The notes under the pieces: model-generated
Seen by the model: the letters and a program-made list of their open reading frames with translations, nothing else
Database searches by the model: none
What the model was told of the DNA's origin: nothing
Position numbers and translations under genes: made by a program
Shown here: positions 26,267-33,219 of the stretch, piece after piece
Layout of the letters: every line of letters starts with the position of its first letter
How positions within the stretch are numbered: the first letter of the stretch is position 1
Assembly: GCF_004101865.1 (NCBI RefSeq)
Contig: NZ_CP026118.1
Coordinates: forward strand, 2,249,001 to 2,313,000
Direction of reading: 5' to 3'
From: Halobacillus litoralis
GTDB lineage: Bacteria; Bacillota; Bacilli; Bacillales; Halobacillaceae
DNA: 64,000 bases

Positions 26267-26626
26267 TTATTCACCGTCATTTGTAGGTAAGTAAGAAAGC
26301 ATATAACTATAAACATCATATAGAAAATGAAAATGTTTTTTATAAGACATCGCGCCTGTAACTGAAACATATGCTTCGTGAACCGCTTTACTATACGGGC
26401 TGAATAACTCATATTCTTGATATGCTTTACTTATTCTGACCAAATCATTATTTTTATACTCCGTTTTTAACTCTTCACGCAGTTCTTTTGCTACTTCTAG
26501 ACTTCCTTTTTTATCATACTCGTGAATATCCATGCCTTTTTTCGCCTTAGACATAAAGTATTTCATTTTTTCAACTACTTCTTCATCAGTAACATCTTTA
26601 TATCCGTCGAACATTGGTTCATTCAA
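26267..26626 (-). CDS. Hypothetical accessory protein, 119 aa
   Basis: The family is not recognised. The protein is mostly helical and charged (EEVVEKMKYFMSKAKKGMD, then LEVAKELREELKTEYKNNDL), with an aromatic C-terminus (FHFLYDVYSYMLSYL). I choose a TTG start eight bases after GGAGG. An in-frame GTG three codons earlier overlaps the ribosome site. It follows the late regulator gene. Confidence 0.65.
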   Translation of the reverse strand: MNEPMFDGYKDVTDEEVVEKMKYFMSKAKKGMDIHEYDKKGSLEVAKELREELKTEYKNNDLVRISKAYQEYELFSPYSKAVHEAYVSVTGAMSYKKHFHFLYDVYSYMLSYLPTNDGE

Positions 26627-26687
26627 CAAAAACACCTCCCCCTACTATCATTCTATCAAAATAGAAGGTGTGGTGCCCTCAGAAATG

Positions 26688-26704
26688 ATCCCCCGCAAGG
26701 GGGG
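26688..26704. other. GC-rich hairpin with GCAA tetraloop
   Basis: CCCCC-GCAA-GGGGG (26690-26703) is a perfect hairpin in the 130-bp gap between the late regulator and the next gene. On the plus strand the loop is GNRA-type. There is no T-run on either strand, so termination is doubtful. It may mark the late promoter region. Confidence 0.35.
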
Positions 26705-26769
26705 TTTACTTAATAATTTATTCATGTTTTCTGGCCAGGGAGTTCCACCTAGCCGACCTCCCTTCCATT

Positions 26770-27231
26770 TTACACAGCTGACTTTTCAAGATTCAACTCA
26801 TGCAAGAAGTGGCATTTTTGGCATATTTGGCACAACATAGATTCTTTTAACTCACGAACTTTGTTCCTGTTTAAGCTCAAGTGATCAGCTATGGATCGGT
26901 AGCTCATGCCCTCCATCATGCAATCAAGAATAATCATTTGTTTTTCGTTATCCAAATAATCCACCATGATTTCTACAGCTTCTGTTTTGCGGTTAAAAGC
27001 TAACCAACGTTTATAAAGCCGCAATTCTCTAGCGTCTAAAGCTTCCACCTCTGCTTTACTCTTGATACTCGTGTTCGGCTTTGGAAGGGTAGCCTCAATA
27101 CCAAACTGTTGAACTAATCCAGTAGAAGGGGCTTTTGAATATCCTCCCCAAATAATGGTTTCCAGCCGATCAACTTCTTTCTTTCTCCAGTGGTATTCAT
27201 ATATTAAATCCTCAATCTGTTTCTTGTTCAT
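26770..27231 (-). CDS. Late-gene transcription regulator (RinA/ArpU/sigma-like)
   Basis: This 153-residue protein ends with a sigma-70 region-4-like helix-turn-helix (ILDCMMEGMSYRSIADHLSL, then NRNKVRELKESM). It sits right before the packaging genes, the place of ArpU/RinA-type activators that switch on late operons in Gram-positive phages. TAGGAGGGGTCTT precedes the ATG. The exact family is uncertain. Confidence 0.75.
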   Translation of the reverse strand: MNKKQIEDLIYEYHWRKKEVDRLETIIWGGYSKAPSTGLVQQFGIEATLPKPNTSIKSKAEVEALDARELRLYKRWLAFNRKTEAVEIMVDYLDNEKQMIILDCMMEGMSYRSIADHLSLNRNKVRELKESMLCQICQKCHFLHELNLEKSAV

Positions 27232-27241
27232 AAGACCCCTC

Positions 27242-27427
27242 CTATTTTTGTTTTATAGCTCCACCACGCCCTCTTCTGTACGTTGGGCGGTTTATCCCCA
27301 TAAGTTCTTCAATATCGCGCTGACTGTATGATTCTGACTTTCTCTTGCGCTTTTTCTTAGGTGATGGGGTCTTGATGTTATTTTTGCGCTTATACTTACT
27401 AAGTTGATCACGCAATTGCTGGCTCAT
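27242..27427 (-). CDS. Small very basic protein
   Basis: This protein of 61 residues has a strongly basic middle (PSPKKKRKRKSESYSQRD) and a short C-terminal helix (IEELMGINRPTYRRGRGG). It probably binds nucleic acid. The family is not recognised, though small basic proteins of this kind often precede the late regulator. The internal ATG is chosen because AGGAG lies seven bases before it. Confidence 0.62.
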   Translation of the reverse strand: MSQQLRDQLSKYKRKNNIKTPSPKKKRKRKSESYSQRDIEELMGINRPTYRRGRGGAIKQK

Positions 27428-27446
27428 TGGACCTCTCCTTTTCAAA

Positions 27447-27498
27447 TAAAAAAGAGCACCAACTACAGCTGCATGGTTGCAACTTGTAATCAGTGCCC
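27447..27498 (-). terminator. Long-stem terminator of the early operon
   Basis: A stem of about 20 bp with several G-U pairs (GGGCACTGATTACA paired with TGTAGTTGGTGCTC) is followed, read leftward, by six T residues. It lies after the MmcB-like gene and probably ends early transcription before the basic protein and late regulator. Confidence 0.75.
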
Positions 27499-27517
27499 TG
27501 GTTGTTCCAGTAGCATA

Positions 27518-28099
27518 TTAAATTACTGTATCCTCATCTTCTTTGTACCAATGATCGCCGTATTTCTCTTGTCCAACTCTCATAAGATGCCAATAATTCT
27601 TCCGGTGCCTATCTGATTCCGTTTTAAGATTTCTTATCCGTCTATTTAAAGCATCTACTAAGTGGGGTTCTTTGCTGCTAAATGCTTTATCTGTTTCTCT
27701 GGAAAGTGATCTTATCAATGAGTTTTTCAGTGTTTCTTCGTCTTCTCCCAAATCTTGTTTCTTCGCCCTCTTAACCGAGCACCCATTAACATAAACCCCA
27801 ATGTGAGAAGGTACCTCTTCCCTGACTTTCTCGAATAATTCTTTAGGCATTACATAATAGTTGTAATGACCGCAGAAGGTCTTTTTGGACTTACTCCTAA
27901 AATCAGATACAGATACTTTCACTTCATAGCAACGCCATATTCCATTAGTATCATATGTCATGTAATCAACTCGCTCATTTCCAAACCACCCTATGGTGAC
28001 TTCAAAACAACCAAATACCCCCTGCTTTTTAGTGGCTCTATATATTTCTTTTTCAAGCTTTTCGGTGAGTTCTGTTTTAGCGATGATCATCACCCTCAT
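27518..28099 (-). CDS. MmcB/VRR-like PD-(D/E)xK family protein
   Basis: The 193-residue protein has a core NERVDYMTYDTNGIWRCYEV, then KVSVSDFRSKS. This fits a PD-(D/E)xK arrangement (D-x-n-ExK, here D near 45 and EVK near 60), as in MmcB-like repair proteins and related nucleases. The following GHYNYYVMPKELFEKV also fits. The C-terminal half is helical. The ATG overlaps the upstream stop in ATGA form. Nuclease activity is inferred only. Confidence 0.62.
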   Translation of the reverse strand: MRVMIIAKTELTEKLEKEIYRATKKQGVFGCFEVTIGWFGNERVDYMTYDTNGIWRCYEVKVSVSDFRSKSKKTFCGHYNYYVMPKELFEKVREEVPSHIGVYVNGCSVKRAKKQDLGEDEETLKNSLIRSLSRETDKAFSSKEPHLVDALNRRIRNLKTESDRHRKNYWHLMRVGQEKYGDHWYKEDEDTVI

Positions 28100-28281
28100 T
28101 TCTTTGTATAACTAATTTCGTATAGCTGAGGCTTTCCGTTTTGCCAAGTGATGGTCTGTTTGCCGAATCCGTCGCCTGGAGTGTCTACTTTTTCAAGCAC
28201 TCCATCTACTACCCGGTAAACAGCGTTTTCCATCAAATCTATTTCAGCCGTCGTTTCTAGTTTTCTCGCTGCATCAGCCAA
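28096..28281 (-). CDS. Hypothetical small protein, TTG start
   Basis: This protein of 61 residues (ADAARKLETTAEIDLMENAV) has a beta-rich C-terminus (GFGKQTITWQNGKPQLYEIS). It resembles small phage proteins of unknown role. GAGGGGG lies nine bases before the TTG. The stop is coupled to the next gene. Confidence 0.65.
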   Translation of the reverse strand: MADAARKLETTAEIDLMENAVYRVVDGVLEKVDTPGDGFGKQTITWQNGKPQLYEISYTKK

Positions 28282-28302
28282 TGTATAAGCCCCCTCGATT
28301 TA

Positions 28303-28311
28303 TGCTATAAT
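28303..28311 (+). promoter_or_regulatory. Extended -10 promoter
   Basis: TGCTATAAT is a perfect extended -10 element on the plus strand, in an otherwise leftward region. No good -35 is visible. It would start a transcript near 28318 that meets a terminator at 28333-28360, 85 bp before the receiver gene, so it may give a very short RNA or be read through into that gene. Confidence 0.5.
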
Positions 28312-28332
28312 GAGATTGTCAGATTACATTGT

Positions 28333-28360
28333 AGCCGGGGCTTATGCTCTGGCTTTTTTA
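28333..28360 (+). terminator. Terminator upstream of the receiver gene
   Basis: The stem AGCCGGGGC / GCTCTGGCT (two G-U pairs) is followed by TTTTTTA. An almost identical sequence is at 28949-28975. Together they flank the receiver-domain cassette as direct repeats. Confidence 0.75.
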
Positions 28361-28444
28361 TTATGTTAAAATAGTGAAATTCTGCTACTCTAAGATTAAG
28401 GGTGAAACAAAAGATAGATAACTATTCGACGTAAGGGTGACTAC

Positions 28445-28798
28445 ATGCCGACTGCATTAATTATTGATGATTCTACATTCATGCGGAATTGGGTAAGACA
28501 TATCTTAGAAAATCAATCCTTTACTGTAGTAGCAGAAGCTAATAATGGTATTCTTGGGGTGGTACAATACAAAACCTACTCCCCAGATATCGTGTTAATG
28601 GATGTTGTTATGCCTAAAATGAACGGTGTCCGGGCGTTAGAAATGATCATAAACTTTGACCCACAGGCTAAAGTGATCATTTCATCTTCGCTAGGTGACA
28701 GCTACTTAGTTGATCAATGTGCTACTATAGGCGCTTATGATTTTATCCAAAAACCTTTTTTTGATAGGCTTCCAAGCATCTTAGACAACATCATATGA
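28445..28798 (+). CDS. Stand-alone response-regulator receiver (CheY-like)
   Basis: This 117-residue single receiver domain has all key residues: the acidic pair D8-D9 (ALIIDDSTFMR), phosphate acceptor D53 (IVLMDVVMPKMNG), a Ser at the Thr/Ser switch near 80-81 (VIISSSLG), and K103 (DFIQKPF). It has no output domain. It would act by protein binding after phosphorylation, as CheY does on the flagellar motor. AAGGGTG lies six bases before the ATG. It is on the plus strand inside a leftward phage operon with its own terminator, so it is an accessory gene likely expressed in the lysogen. No histidine kinase is in the window. Confidence 0.92.
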   Translation: MPTALIIDDSTFMRNWVRHILENQSFTVVAEANNGILGVVQYKTYSPDIVLMDVVMPKMNGVRALEMIINFDPQAKVIISSSLGDSYLVDQCATIGAYDFIQKPFFDRLPSILDNII

Positions 28799-28812
28799 GT
28801 TTCACCCTAGTG

Positions 28813-28844
28813 CCAGGACATATCAAATGTTCTGGTATTTTTTG
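28813..28844 (+). terminator. Terminator of the receiver gene
   Basis: The stem CCAGGACA / TGTTCTGG is followed by TATTTTTTG. The context CCCTAGTGCCAG...TTTTTTGTATAA closely matches the terminator at 29304-29334. Confidence 0.85.
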
Positions 28845-28866
28845 TATAAGCTTTTTACATTTTGTT

Positions 28867-28976
28867 TATAATCTTTAGTGTGACTCACTTACTTCCATCT
28901 CTTCCTAATAAGCACTTGATCGGGTGAGTGAGTCCTCCTCTAATCAACAGCCGGGGCTTTGCTCTGGCTTTTTTTA
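28867..28976 (+). ncRNA. Candidate structured small RNA
   Basis: A TATAAT at 28867-28872 would start an RNA near 28879. The RNA begins with an 11-bp stem (GACTCACTTAC at 28882-28892 with GTGAGTGAGTC at 28924-28934, one G-U pair) enclosing a 31-nt pyrimidine-rich loop. A single-stranded TCCTCCTCT (28933-28941) follows, then a terminator hairpin with seven T residues. No reading frame fits. TCCTCC is complementary to Shine-Dalgarno sequences, which suggests an antisense regulator. No perfect -35 is visible. Confidence 0.55.
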
Positions 28977-29180
28977 TTTGTCTCTAATTTCAAAAAATTT
29001 CTTCCTTGCTTCAAACCAGGAGCAACCTTGCTGCCTCTGGATCATCTTCACGTACTCGGCAAAGAGCCGCTGATCTGCTACGAAAGCCTGTGAGTTCATC
29101 TTCTTATTGCATTCCAGTGGTGACTTCACAGATTGAGGCACTTCGATTTCTACGGATTCAAATAATGCCATTTGTTCCAT
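28974..29180 (-). CDS. Hypothetical small phage protein
   Basis: This protein of 68 residues, MEQMALFESVEIEVPQSVKS at the start, has a helical C-terminus (LFAEYVKMIQRQQGCSWFEA). The family is not recognised. AAAGGAGG lies seven bases before the third of three consecutive ATG codons, which I take as the start. Its stop overlaps the terminator of the oppositely directed small RNA. Confidence 0.65.
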   Translation of the reverse strand: MEQMALFESVEIEVPQSVKSPLECNKKMNSQAFVADQRLFAEYVKMIQRQQGCSWFEARKKFFEIRDK

Positions 29181-29303
29181 CATCATTCCTCCTTTTCTTA
29201 CTCCCACATTTACGAGTTTTAAAATCTCCCTGTTTATTATTCGACATGCAGGGTATCCTCTTAGAGCAGTCCAATATTTCCGCGTAATGTGGAAAACCCT
29301 AGT

Positions 29304-29334
29304 ACCAGAGCATGCACAGTGCTCTGGTTTTTTT
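29304..29334 (+). terminator. Plus-strand terminator in a leftward region
   Basis: The perfect 8-bp stem ACCAGAGC / GCTCTGGT is followed by seven T residues. No plus-strand gene ends here. A small hairpin (TTTCCGC / GTGGAAA, about 29276-29295) lies just before it. It may end a short untranslated RNA; the promoter is unclear. Confidence 0.7.
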
Positions 29335-29451
29335 GTATAAATTCCTTTAAGGGTCTTATTAAATTTCTGTTACTCACTGTAATAAGCTCGGATTACTCCC
29401 AATTGTTTCTGGATATACTATTTTATATCTCACTAAAGAGCGGTGATAAAA

Positions 29452-29538
29452 ATGGAAAATACATTAGGATGGATCGTGATATTTTTCCTAATTTTAATAA
29501 TAGGGGTATTATTAGTTTTAGGGATAAGAAGTAAATAA
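29452..29538 (+). CDS. 28-residue membrane microprotein
   Basis: The short frame encodes a single transmembrane helix (WIVIFFLILIIGVLLVLGI) with an acidic-polar N-terminus (MENTLG) and a basic tail (RSK), a positive-inside layout. A weak AGCGGTGAT site precedes the ATG. It is on the plus strand between leftward genes. Its size and topology resemble type I toxins and small phage membrane peptides. Coding is plausible but not proven. Confidence 0.45.
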   Translation: MENTLGWIVIFFLILIIGVLLVLGIRSK

Positions 29539-29548
29539 CTCTCACCTT

Positions 29549-29968
29549 TCATATAGACACTTCACTTATTTCGACTTCTACCCTCGGCTTGGAGCTGTAC
29601 CACTTGCTGATCGTAAACTCGACCACCTGACTGTCATCGTTCCAGATGACTTTATTTAGAGCATCTTTGATTCCCTTGGCATAGTTATCGACGTCAGGCT
29701 TAGTCACTGGACGGTATAATCCTGCCTCAGCCTCTGCTGTACGCTTCTTTGAGAAGCTCTTGAGCAATGGTTTATAAACTTTCACTCGGACGTTCAGTGG
29801 CCCTTCTAGTAAATCTGAGGGGGCATGTTGAGAAGCGACCAACCCGACATATTGTTTGAAGTCCTTTGATTTCTTAGGATCATAGAGAACCGTTTTGCCT
29901 CTGCTTGTCCTACCAGATCTCGGTCTTCCTTGAGCAACCGGTTCTCCTAGTACCGTAAATTGAATCAT
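29549..29968 (-). CDS. rusA: RusA-family Holliday junction resolvase
   Basis: This 139-residue protein matches RusA: MIQFTVLGEPVAQGRPR at the start, KPDVDNYAKGIKDALNKVIW with the catalytic aspartates, DDSQVVEFTISKWY near the end. It resolves branched phage DNA before packaging. AAGGGGTGCTGAA precedes the ATG. Confidence 0.93.
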   Translation of the reverse strand: MIQFTVLGEPVAQGRPRSGRTSRGKTVLYDPKKSKDFKQYVGLVASQHAPSDLLEGPLNVRVKVYKPLLKSFSKKRTAEAEAGLYRPVTKPDVDNYAKGIKDALNKVIWNDDSQVVEFTISKWYSSKPRVEVEISEVSI

Positions 29969-29979
29969 TTCAGCACCCC

Positions 29980-30792
29980 TTACAGTTCTTGAAATAGCGA
30001 TTGTTGGATAAAACCTTTCTCTGCAGCAACCGGATTAATCCATAAGACTTCATTTCTACTAGCTCCTGCCTCAGCTTTTGCAACCATATACTCTTTTCTC
30101 CAATCACCTAATAACCCGTTATACAAGTCATTTTCGTAACCTGACAGCAAGCATGGACCAGGATGCTCTTTAAGTGCTTCCAGTAGTTCAACATGATCTT
30201 GGTCAGTCATTTCGTGTCTATAACTAGAAGTGGTCCTTGTTGAAAGCAAATACGGTGGGTCCGCATAGATAAGCACGTTTTTCCTTTTGTACCTTTCAAT
30301 CAGTTGTAATGCTGGCTGACATTCGATTTGAACGCCTTTCAACCTTTCAGCAACCACTGCAATCTTCTCAGGGAACTTCAGCCACTCCCTTCCTGGCATA
30401 GGACCATTACTTTCAATCATGCTACGCCATCCTGTTCGATGGGAGGTTTTGCCTCCCCGACCCTGCCATAATCGAACGATCAATCTTCGCGCTCGTTCCA
30501 AATTATCTTCCGCTTCGAGGTAACTGTCGTAATATTCCTCTCTACCATGGGGAGTCAGGCTAATAGCTCTAGCCAAATCTTCCGGCTGTGCTCGAAGAGT
30601 CTTGAATAAATTGACCACTTCTCCATCAAGGTCGTTTATAGTCTCGAGCTCGCTTCTGTTTTTGGTGAAGAGAACAGCCCCACTTCCGAAGAATGGCTCC
30701 AGATATGTTTCATGGTCTGGCATATTACTAATAATCCAATCGGCCATGCTCCATTTGCTTCCTGGATAATGCAAAATCCTTGGTATACTCAT
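29980..30792 (-). CDS. DNA adenine methylase (Dam family)
   Basis: This protein of 270 residues is a D12-class N6-adenine methyltransferase. It has the SAM-binding YPGSKWSMADWI and EPFFGSGAVLF, and the catalytic DPPYLLS. It lies in the early replication module and may protect phage DNA from host restriction or mark it. It starts at the ATG six bases after GAGGTG; the GTG three codons upstream is less likely. No partner restriction enzyme is visible. Confidence 0.93.
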   Translation of the reverse strand: MSIPRILHYPGSKWSMADWIISNMPDHETYLEPFFGSGAVLFTKNRSELETINDLDGEVVNLFKTLRAQPEDLARAISLTPHGREEYYDSYLEAEDNLERARRLIVRLWQGRGGKTSHRTGWRSMIESNGPMPGREWLKFPEKIAVVAERLKGVQIECQPALQLIERYKRKNVLIYADPPYLLSTRTTSSYRHEMTDQDHVELLEALKEHPGPCLLSGYENDLYNGLLGDWRKEYMVAKAEAGASRNEVLWINPVAAEKGFIQQSLFQEL

Positions 30793-30805
30793 GAAATCCA
30801 CCTCA

Positions 30806-31006
30806 CTAATCTTCCAAATTCACTTCCATTTGACTGGAAAATTTGCACTTTAAATTGATGTGTATCTGCTCCAACTCTGTCAAAGTCATGTCTTCCGTTT
30901 GCTTACCGACACGATCTTCTGAATATCCCATCGTCCAAAGCTTGTGTATAAGGTGCTGTCTTCGTTCCTCTACTCCTGCGGTTAATCGGGTTGGTGATAG
31001 ATTCAT
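30806..31006 (-). CDS. FbpA-like small protein
   Basis: The 66-residue protein has the pattern VEERRQHLIHKLWTMGYS, then MTLTELEQIHINL. It resembles the Fur-regulated basic protein A family of Bacillus, which is common as short copies in phages. There is no Fur box in front, so iron control is not suggested here. Function unknown. Confidence 0.6.
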   Translation of the reverse strand: MNLSPTRLTAGVEERRQHLIHKLWTMGYSEDRVGKQTEDMTLTELEQIHINLKCKFSSQMEVNLED

Positions 31007-31018
31007 AGATAAACCTCC

Positions 31019-31186
31019 TCAGAACCACTTATTTTGATCACTCGTAACATCCACTTCCATCGCCCTGGCCAATGCCAATTTGCTCACCAATTCTTCATAA
31101 CTGAGTCCTTCTACATCCTTGAACCCCATACCATGCAGTTGCTCGATTACGTGCTTAGTTTTGATGTCTAACTCGCTGACTTTCAC
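31019..31186 (-). CDS. Small phage protein, GTG start
   Basis: This protein of 55 residues, VKVSELDIKTKHVIEQLHGM at the start, continues GFKDVEGLSYEELVSKLALA. GGGGGTG lies about eight bases before the GTG. It fits neatly between the replication protein and the FbpA-like gene and shows helical, coding-like composition. Its pattern (helix, then LSYEEL) is loosely like the FbpA-like neighbour. Function unknown. Confidence 0.65.
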   Translation of the reverse strand: MKVSELDIKTKHVIEQLHGMGFKDVEGLSYEELVSKLALARAMEVDVTSDQNKWF

Positions 31187-31198
31187 AACTCACACCCC

Positions 31199-32335
31199 CT
31201 AGCTCCCAACGACTCTAAGCTTTGATTTTGACTGCAGAACCTCTTGGGCAGTACATTCGCCATTTTTTATATTTTGAAGATCCAATTCTGTTAAACCGTA
31301 TCTGGAAAGGGAGCCTTCCGAAATTTGTTGGAGCGAACGATTTAACCGGATACCTAAATTTAAGATTCTTGCATCATCATCCAGGCTCGATTGAGTTTGC
31401 GAAGAATTGTTTTGGTCCTGTTTATCAAACCAATCAGGAATGATGTCTTTAGAATTATTGCTGCTAGACGAATGTTTCTGATCCATTTTTCTTTGGAACT
31501 CAGCATCGTTAGCTGCAACGTCATCCAGCGTTCGAATTCCTTGGTTATACCAGTTATTTAATATCTTCTCGATGTAAGCCCAGCGTCTTTGATTTTGCTC
31601 ACATGATTTTGTAATAGCCTCGACCACTAGATCATCACCCAAGTCATCTATAAATGAATTAATTTTCTCGATCACCGCAGGTGGTAATGGACCGATGTTT
31701 TTTTGGTAATGGTCAAATGCCTTCACTTTCTGAGACTCTTTATTATTATTAATTCTTTTAATGTCTTTATCTTTAATGTCTTTAATAATGTCTTTAGAGA
31801 GCCGTTGCACCTTAGAGAGAGAAGGGATTTGCCCATGTGGAAGTTCTTGTTTTAAGAACTCCGAGGTTCTTATTTTAAGAACTTTTTTTGTTTCAAAGTT
31901 CTTATTTTGAGAACTTTTCGCGTCTTCCGAGTTCTTGTTTTGAGAACTTTTTTGTTCTTGTTTTAAGAACTTTTCACTCAAATTCAACCTTAAAATTTCT
32001 TTGAACTGTTCCATCTTCCAACCTTTTCTTGGTGTAATAATCCACTTTTCATAATCTTTGTTAAATGTGAATTCATTCGTCGATCGATCCCAGTAAATCA
32101 CTCTGCAGGTTTCAAGATGTTCAAGTTCAGAAGTCACATTCTGTTTACTTACTCCACACAGGGCGAAATCTTTCAATTTTGGTATAACCGCCGACTTTTT
32201 ATTACACCCATAGGATAATCTCCATATCATGTGGAGGATTGCGGTCTGTCGCTTTGAGAAGTCTCTACGGATGACTTCATCTATAATTTCATTGGCAATT
32301 TTGATATAACCATTCTCTGTTTGCGGATTAGCCAC
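31199..32335 (-). CDS. Phage replication initiation protein (O/DnaD-like)
   Basis: The 378-residue protein has an N-terminal winged-helix Rep_O-type domain (NGYIKIANEIIDEVIRRDFS, then AILHMIWRLSYGCNKKSA). A linker of repeated Lys/Gln/Asn-rich residues follows (about 122-165, SSQNKNSED and SSQNKNFET). A DnaD/DnaB-C-like domain lies at about 205-265 (LGDDLVVEAITKSCEQNQRR, then WAYIEKILNNWYNQGI). The start is GTG after GGAGGGCAGTTAA. The linker DNA holds five iteron-like repeats, as in phages whose origin lies inside the initiator gene. Confidence 0.88.
   Translation of the reverse strand: MANPQTENGYIKIANEIIDEVIRRDFSKRQTAILHMIWRLSYGCNKKSAVIPKLKDFALCGVSKQNVTSELEHLETCRVIYWDRSTNEFTFNKDYEKWIITPRKGWKMEQFKEILRLNLSEKFLKQEQKSSQNKNSEDAKSSQNKNFETKKVLKIRTSEFLKQELPHGQIPSLSKVQRLSKDIIKDIKDKDIKRINNNKESQKVKAFDHYQKNIGPLPPAVIEKINSFIDDLGDDLVVEAITKSCEQNQRRWAYIEKILNNWYNQGIRTLDDVAANDAEFQRKMDQKHSSSSNNSKDIIPDWFDKQDQNNSSQTQSSLDDDARILNLGIRLNRSLQQISEGSLSRYGLTELDLQNIKNGECTAQEVLQSKSKLRVVGS
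31842..31971. repeat. Five iteron-like inverted repeats; candidate phage replication origin
   Basis: Five 19-bp copies of RGTTCTTRTTTTRAGAACT start at 31842, 31865, 31897, 31930 and 31953. Each has 7-bp arms (AGTTCTT/AAGAACT) around a 5-base T-rich centre. Start-to-start spacing is 23, 32, 33, 23, a symmetric array. They lie within the replication protein gene. Lambda-type phages carry their origin iterons inside the O gene, which supports an origin role here. Confidence 0.72.
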
Positions 32336-32521
32336 TTAACTGCCCTCCCTCTTGATAATGGCGTTCATTTTCTCAATCCGAACCAAGTCCCACCCTGGGT
32401 GAGTGTTTCGGACATAGCCGCCAACATATGTCTTAAACATCCGACCAGGGTCCTTGGATTCTTCAACCATCCATACATAGCAGTAAGGGATAGCGATTTT
32501 ACGTTTGTTCAGTCTACTCAT
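32336..32521 (-). CDS. Hypothetical small protein
   Basis: The 61-residue protein, MSRLNKRKIAIPYCYVWMVE at the start, is basic with an aromatic core. The family is not recognised. Its ATG overlaps the upstream stop (ATGA) and its stop abuts the replication gene start, so it is translated as part of the operon. Confidence 0.7.
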   Translation of the reverse strand: MSRLNKRKIAIPYCYVWMVEESKDPGRMFKTYVGGYVRNTHPGWDLVRIEKMNAIIKREGS

Positions 32522-33219
32522 GGGACGTACACGGGCTTTCCGGTCAATGCTTGTATCTCATCTTTAAATCGTCTCTCGTCGCTATTGTTGTCGCTCAAAT
32601 GGAGCAACCATATCTCTCTAACTTTCTGTAGATCATTCGCCTCCAGGAACTCTTTAACGTTTTTTAAACTGAAGTGCGAACGTAGTAATCTCTTTTTCAT
32701 CATCTTTGGAATTCGACCATCTGCAATATTCTTGTTAAGTATGTCTAGGCTGTAATTACACTCACAGAGGATATGTGTGAGGCCTTTGAACTTGTAGCGA
32801 ATGTAATAGGTATCTGTAGCGAATAGGAGCTTGTCTCCGTCCTCATTCGCAAGCAGAAAGCCTAATGGTTCAGCTACATCATGTTCAACCTCAAAAGGTA
32901 AAATGGTCCAGGTTCCAACGGTGAATGATTCTTTTGCGTTGATAGTCTTTACTCGGTGTCCCTCAATACCGATTGCCTCTGCCGTTCCCTTTGACATGTA
33001 GCAGTTCTTTCCGTTCTTGAGCATGTCCGGGACTCCAGCGCAATGATCCTTGTGTTCGTGAGTAATCAGGCAAGCTTTTATTTTCGAAGTCTGAAAATCT
33101 AATTTCCTCTGTATCTCTTTGAATTTAATTCCTGCTTCAAGGAGCAAGGGGGTTTTGCCATCTGTTATGTGATAGCAGTTCCCCTTACTGGATGAAGCGA
33201 GGGCTTTAACTTCAATCAT
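32518..33219 (-). CDS. MBL-fold metallo-hydrolase
   Basis: The 233-residue protein has the metal site THEHKDHCAG (HxHxDH form) and further ligands near VEHDVAEPLGF, FATDTYY and ILCECNY. Such proteins regularly follow RecT in Firmicute phages and are thought to act as nucleases or DNA-processing hydrolases, but the substrate is unknown. The start overlaps the recT stop by one base (TAATG). Confidence 0.9.
   Translation of the reverse strand: MIEVKALASSSKGNCYHITDGKTPLLLEAGIKFKEIQRKLDFQTSKIKACLITHEHKDHCAGVPDMLKNGKNCYMSKGTAEAIGIEGHRVKTINAKESFTVGTWTILPFEVEHDVAEPLGFLLANEDGDKLLFATDTYYIRYKFKGLTHILCECNYSLDILNKNIADGRIPKMMKKRLLRSHFSLKNVKEFLEANDLQKVREIWLLHLSDNNSDERRFKDEIQALTGKPVYVP

Noticed and set aside
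31842..31971. CRISPR array
   Set aside because: The repeats are short, palindromic and spaced by only 4-14 bases inside a coding gene; no cas genes are present.
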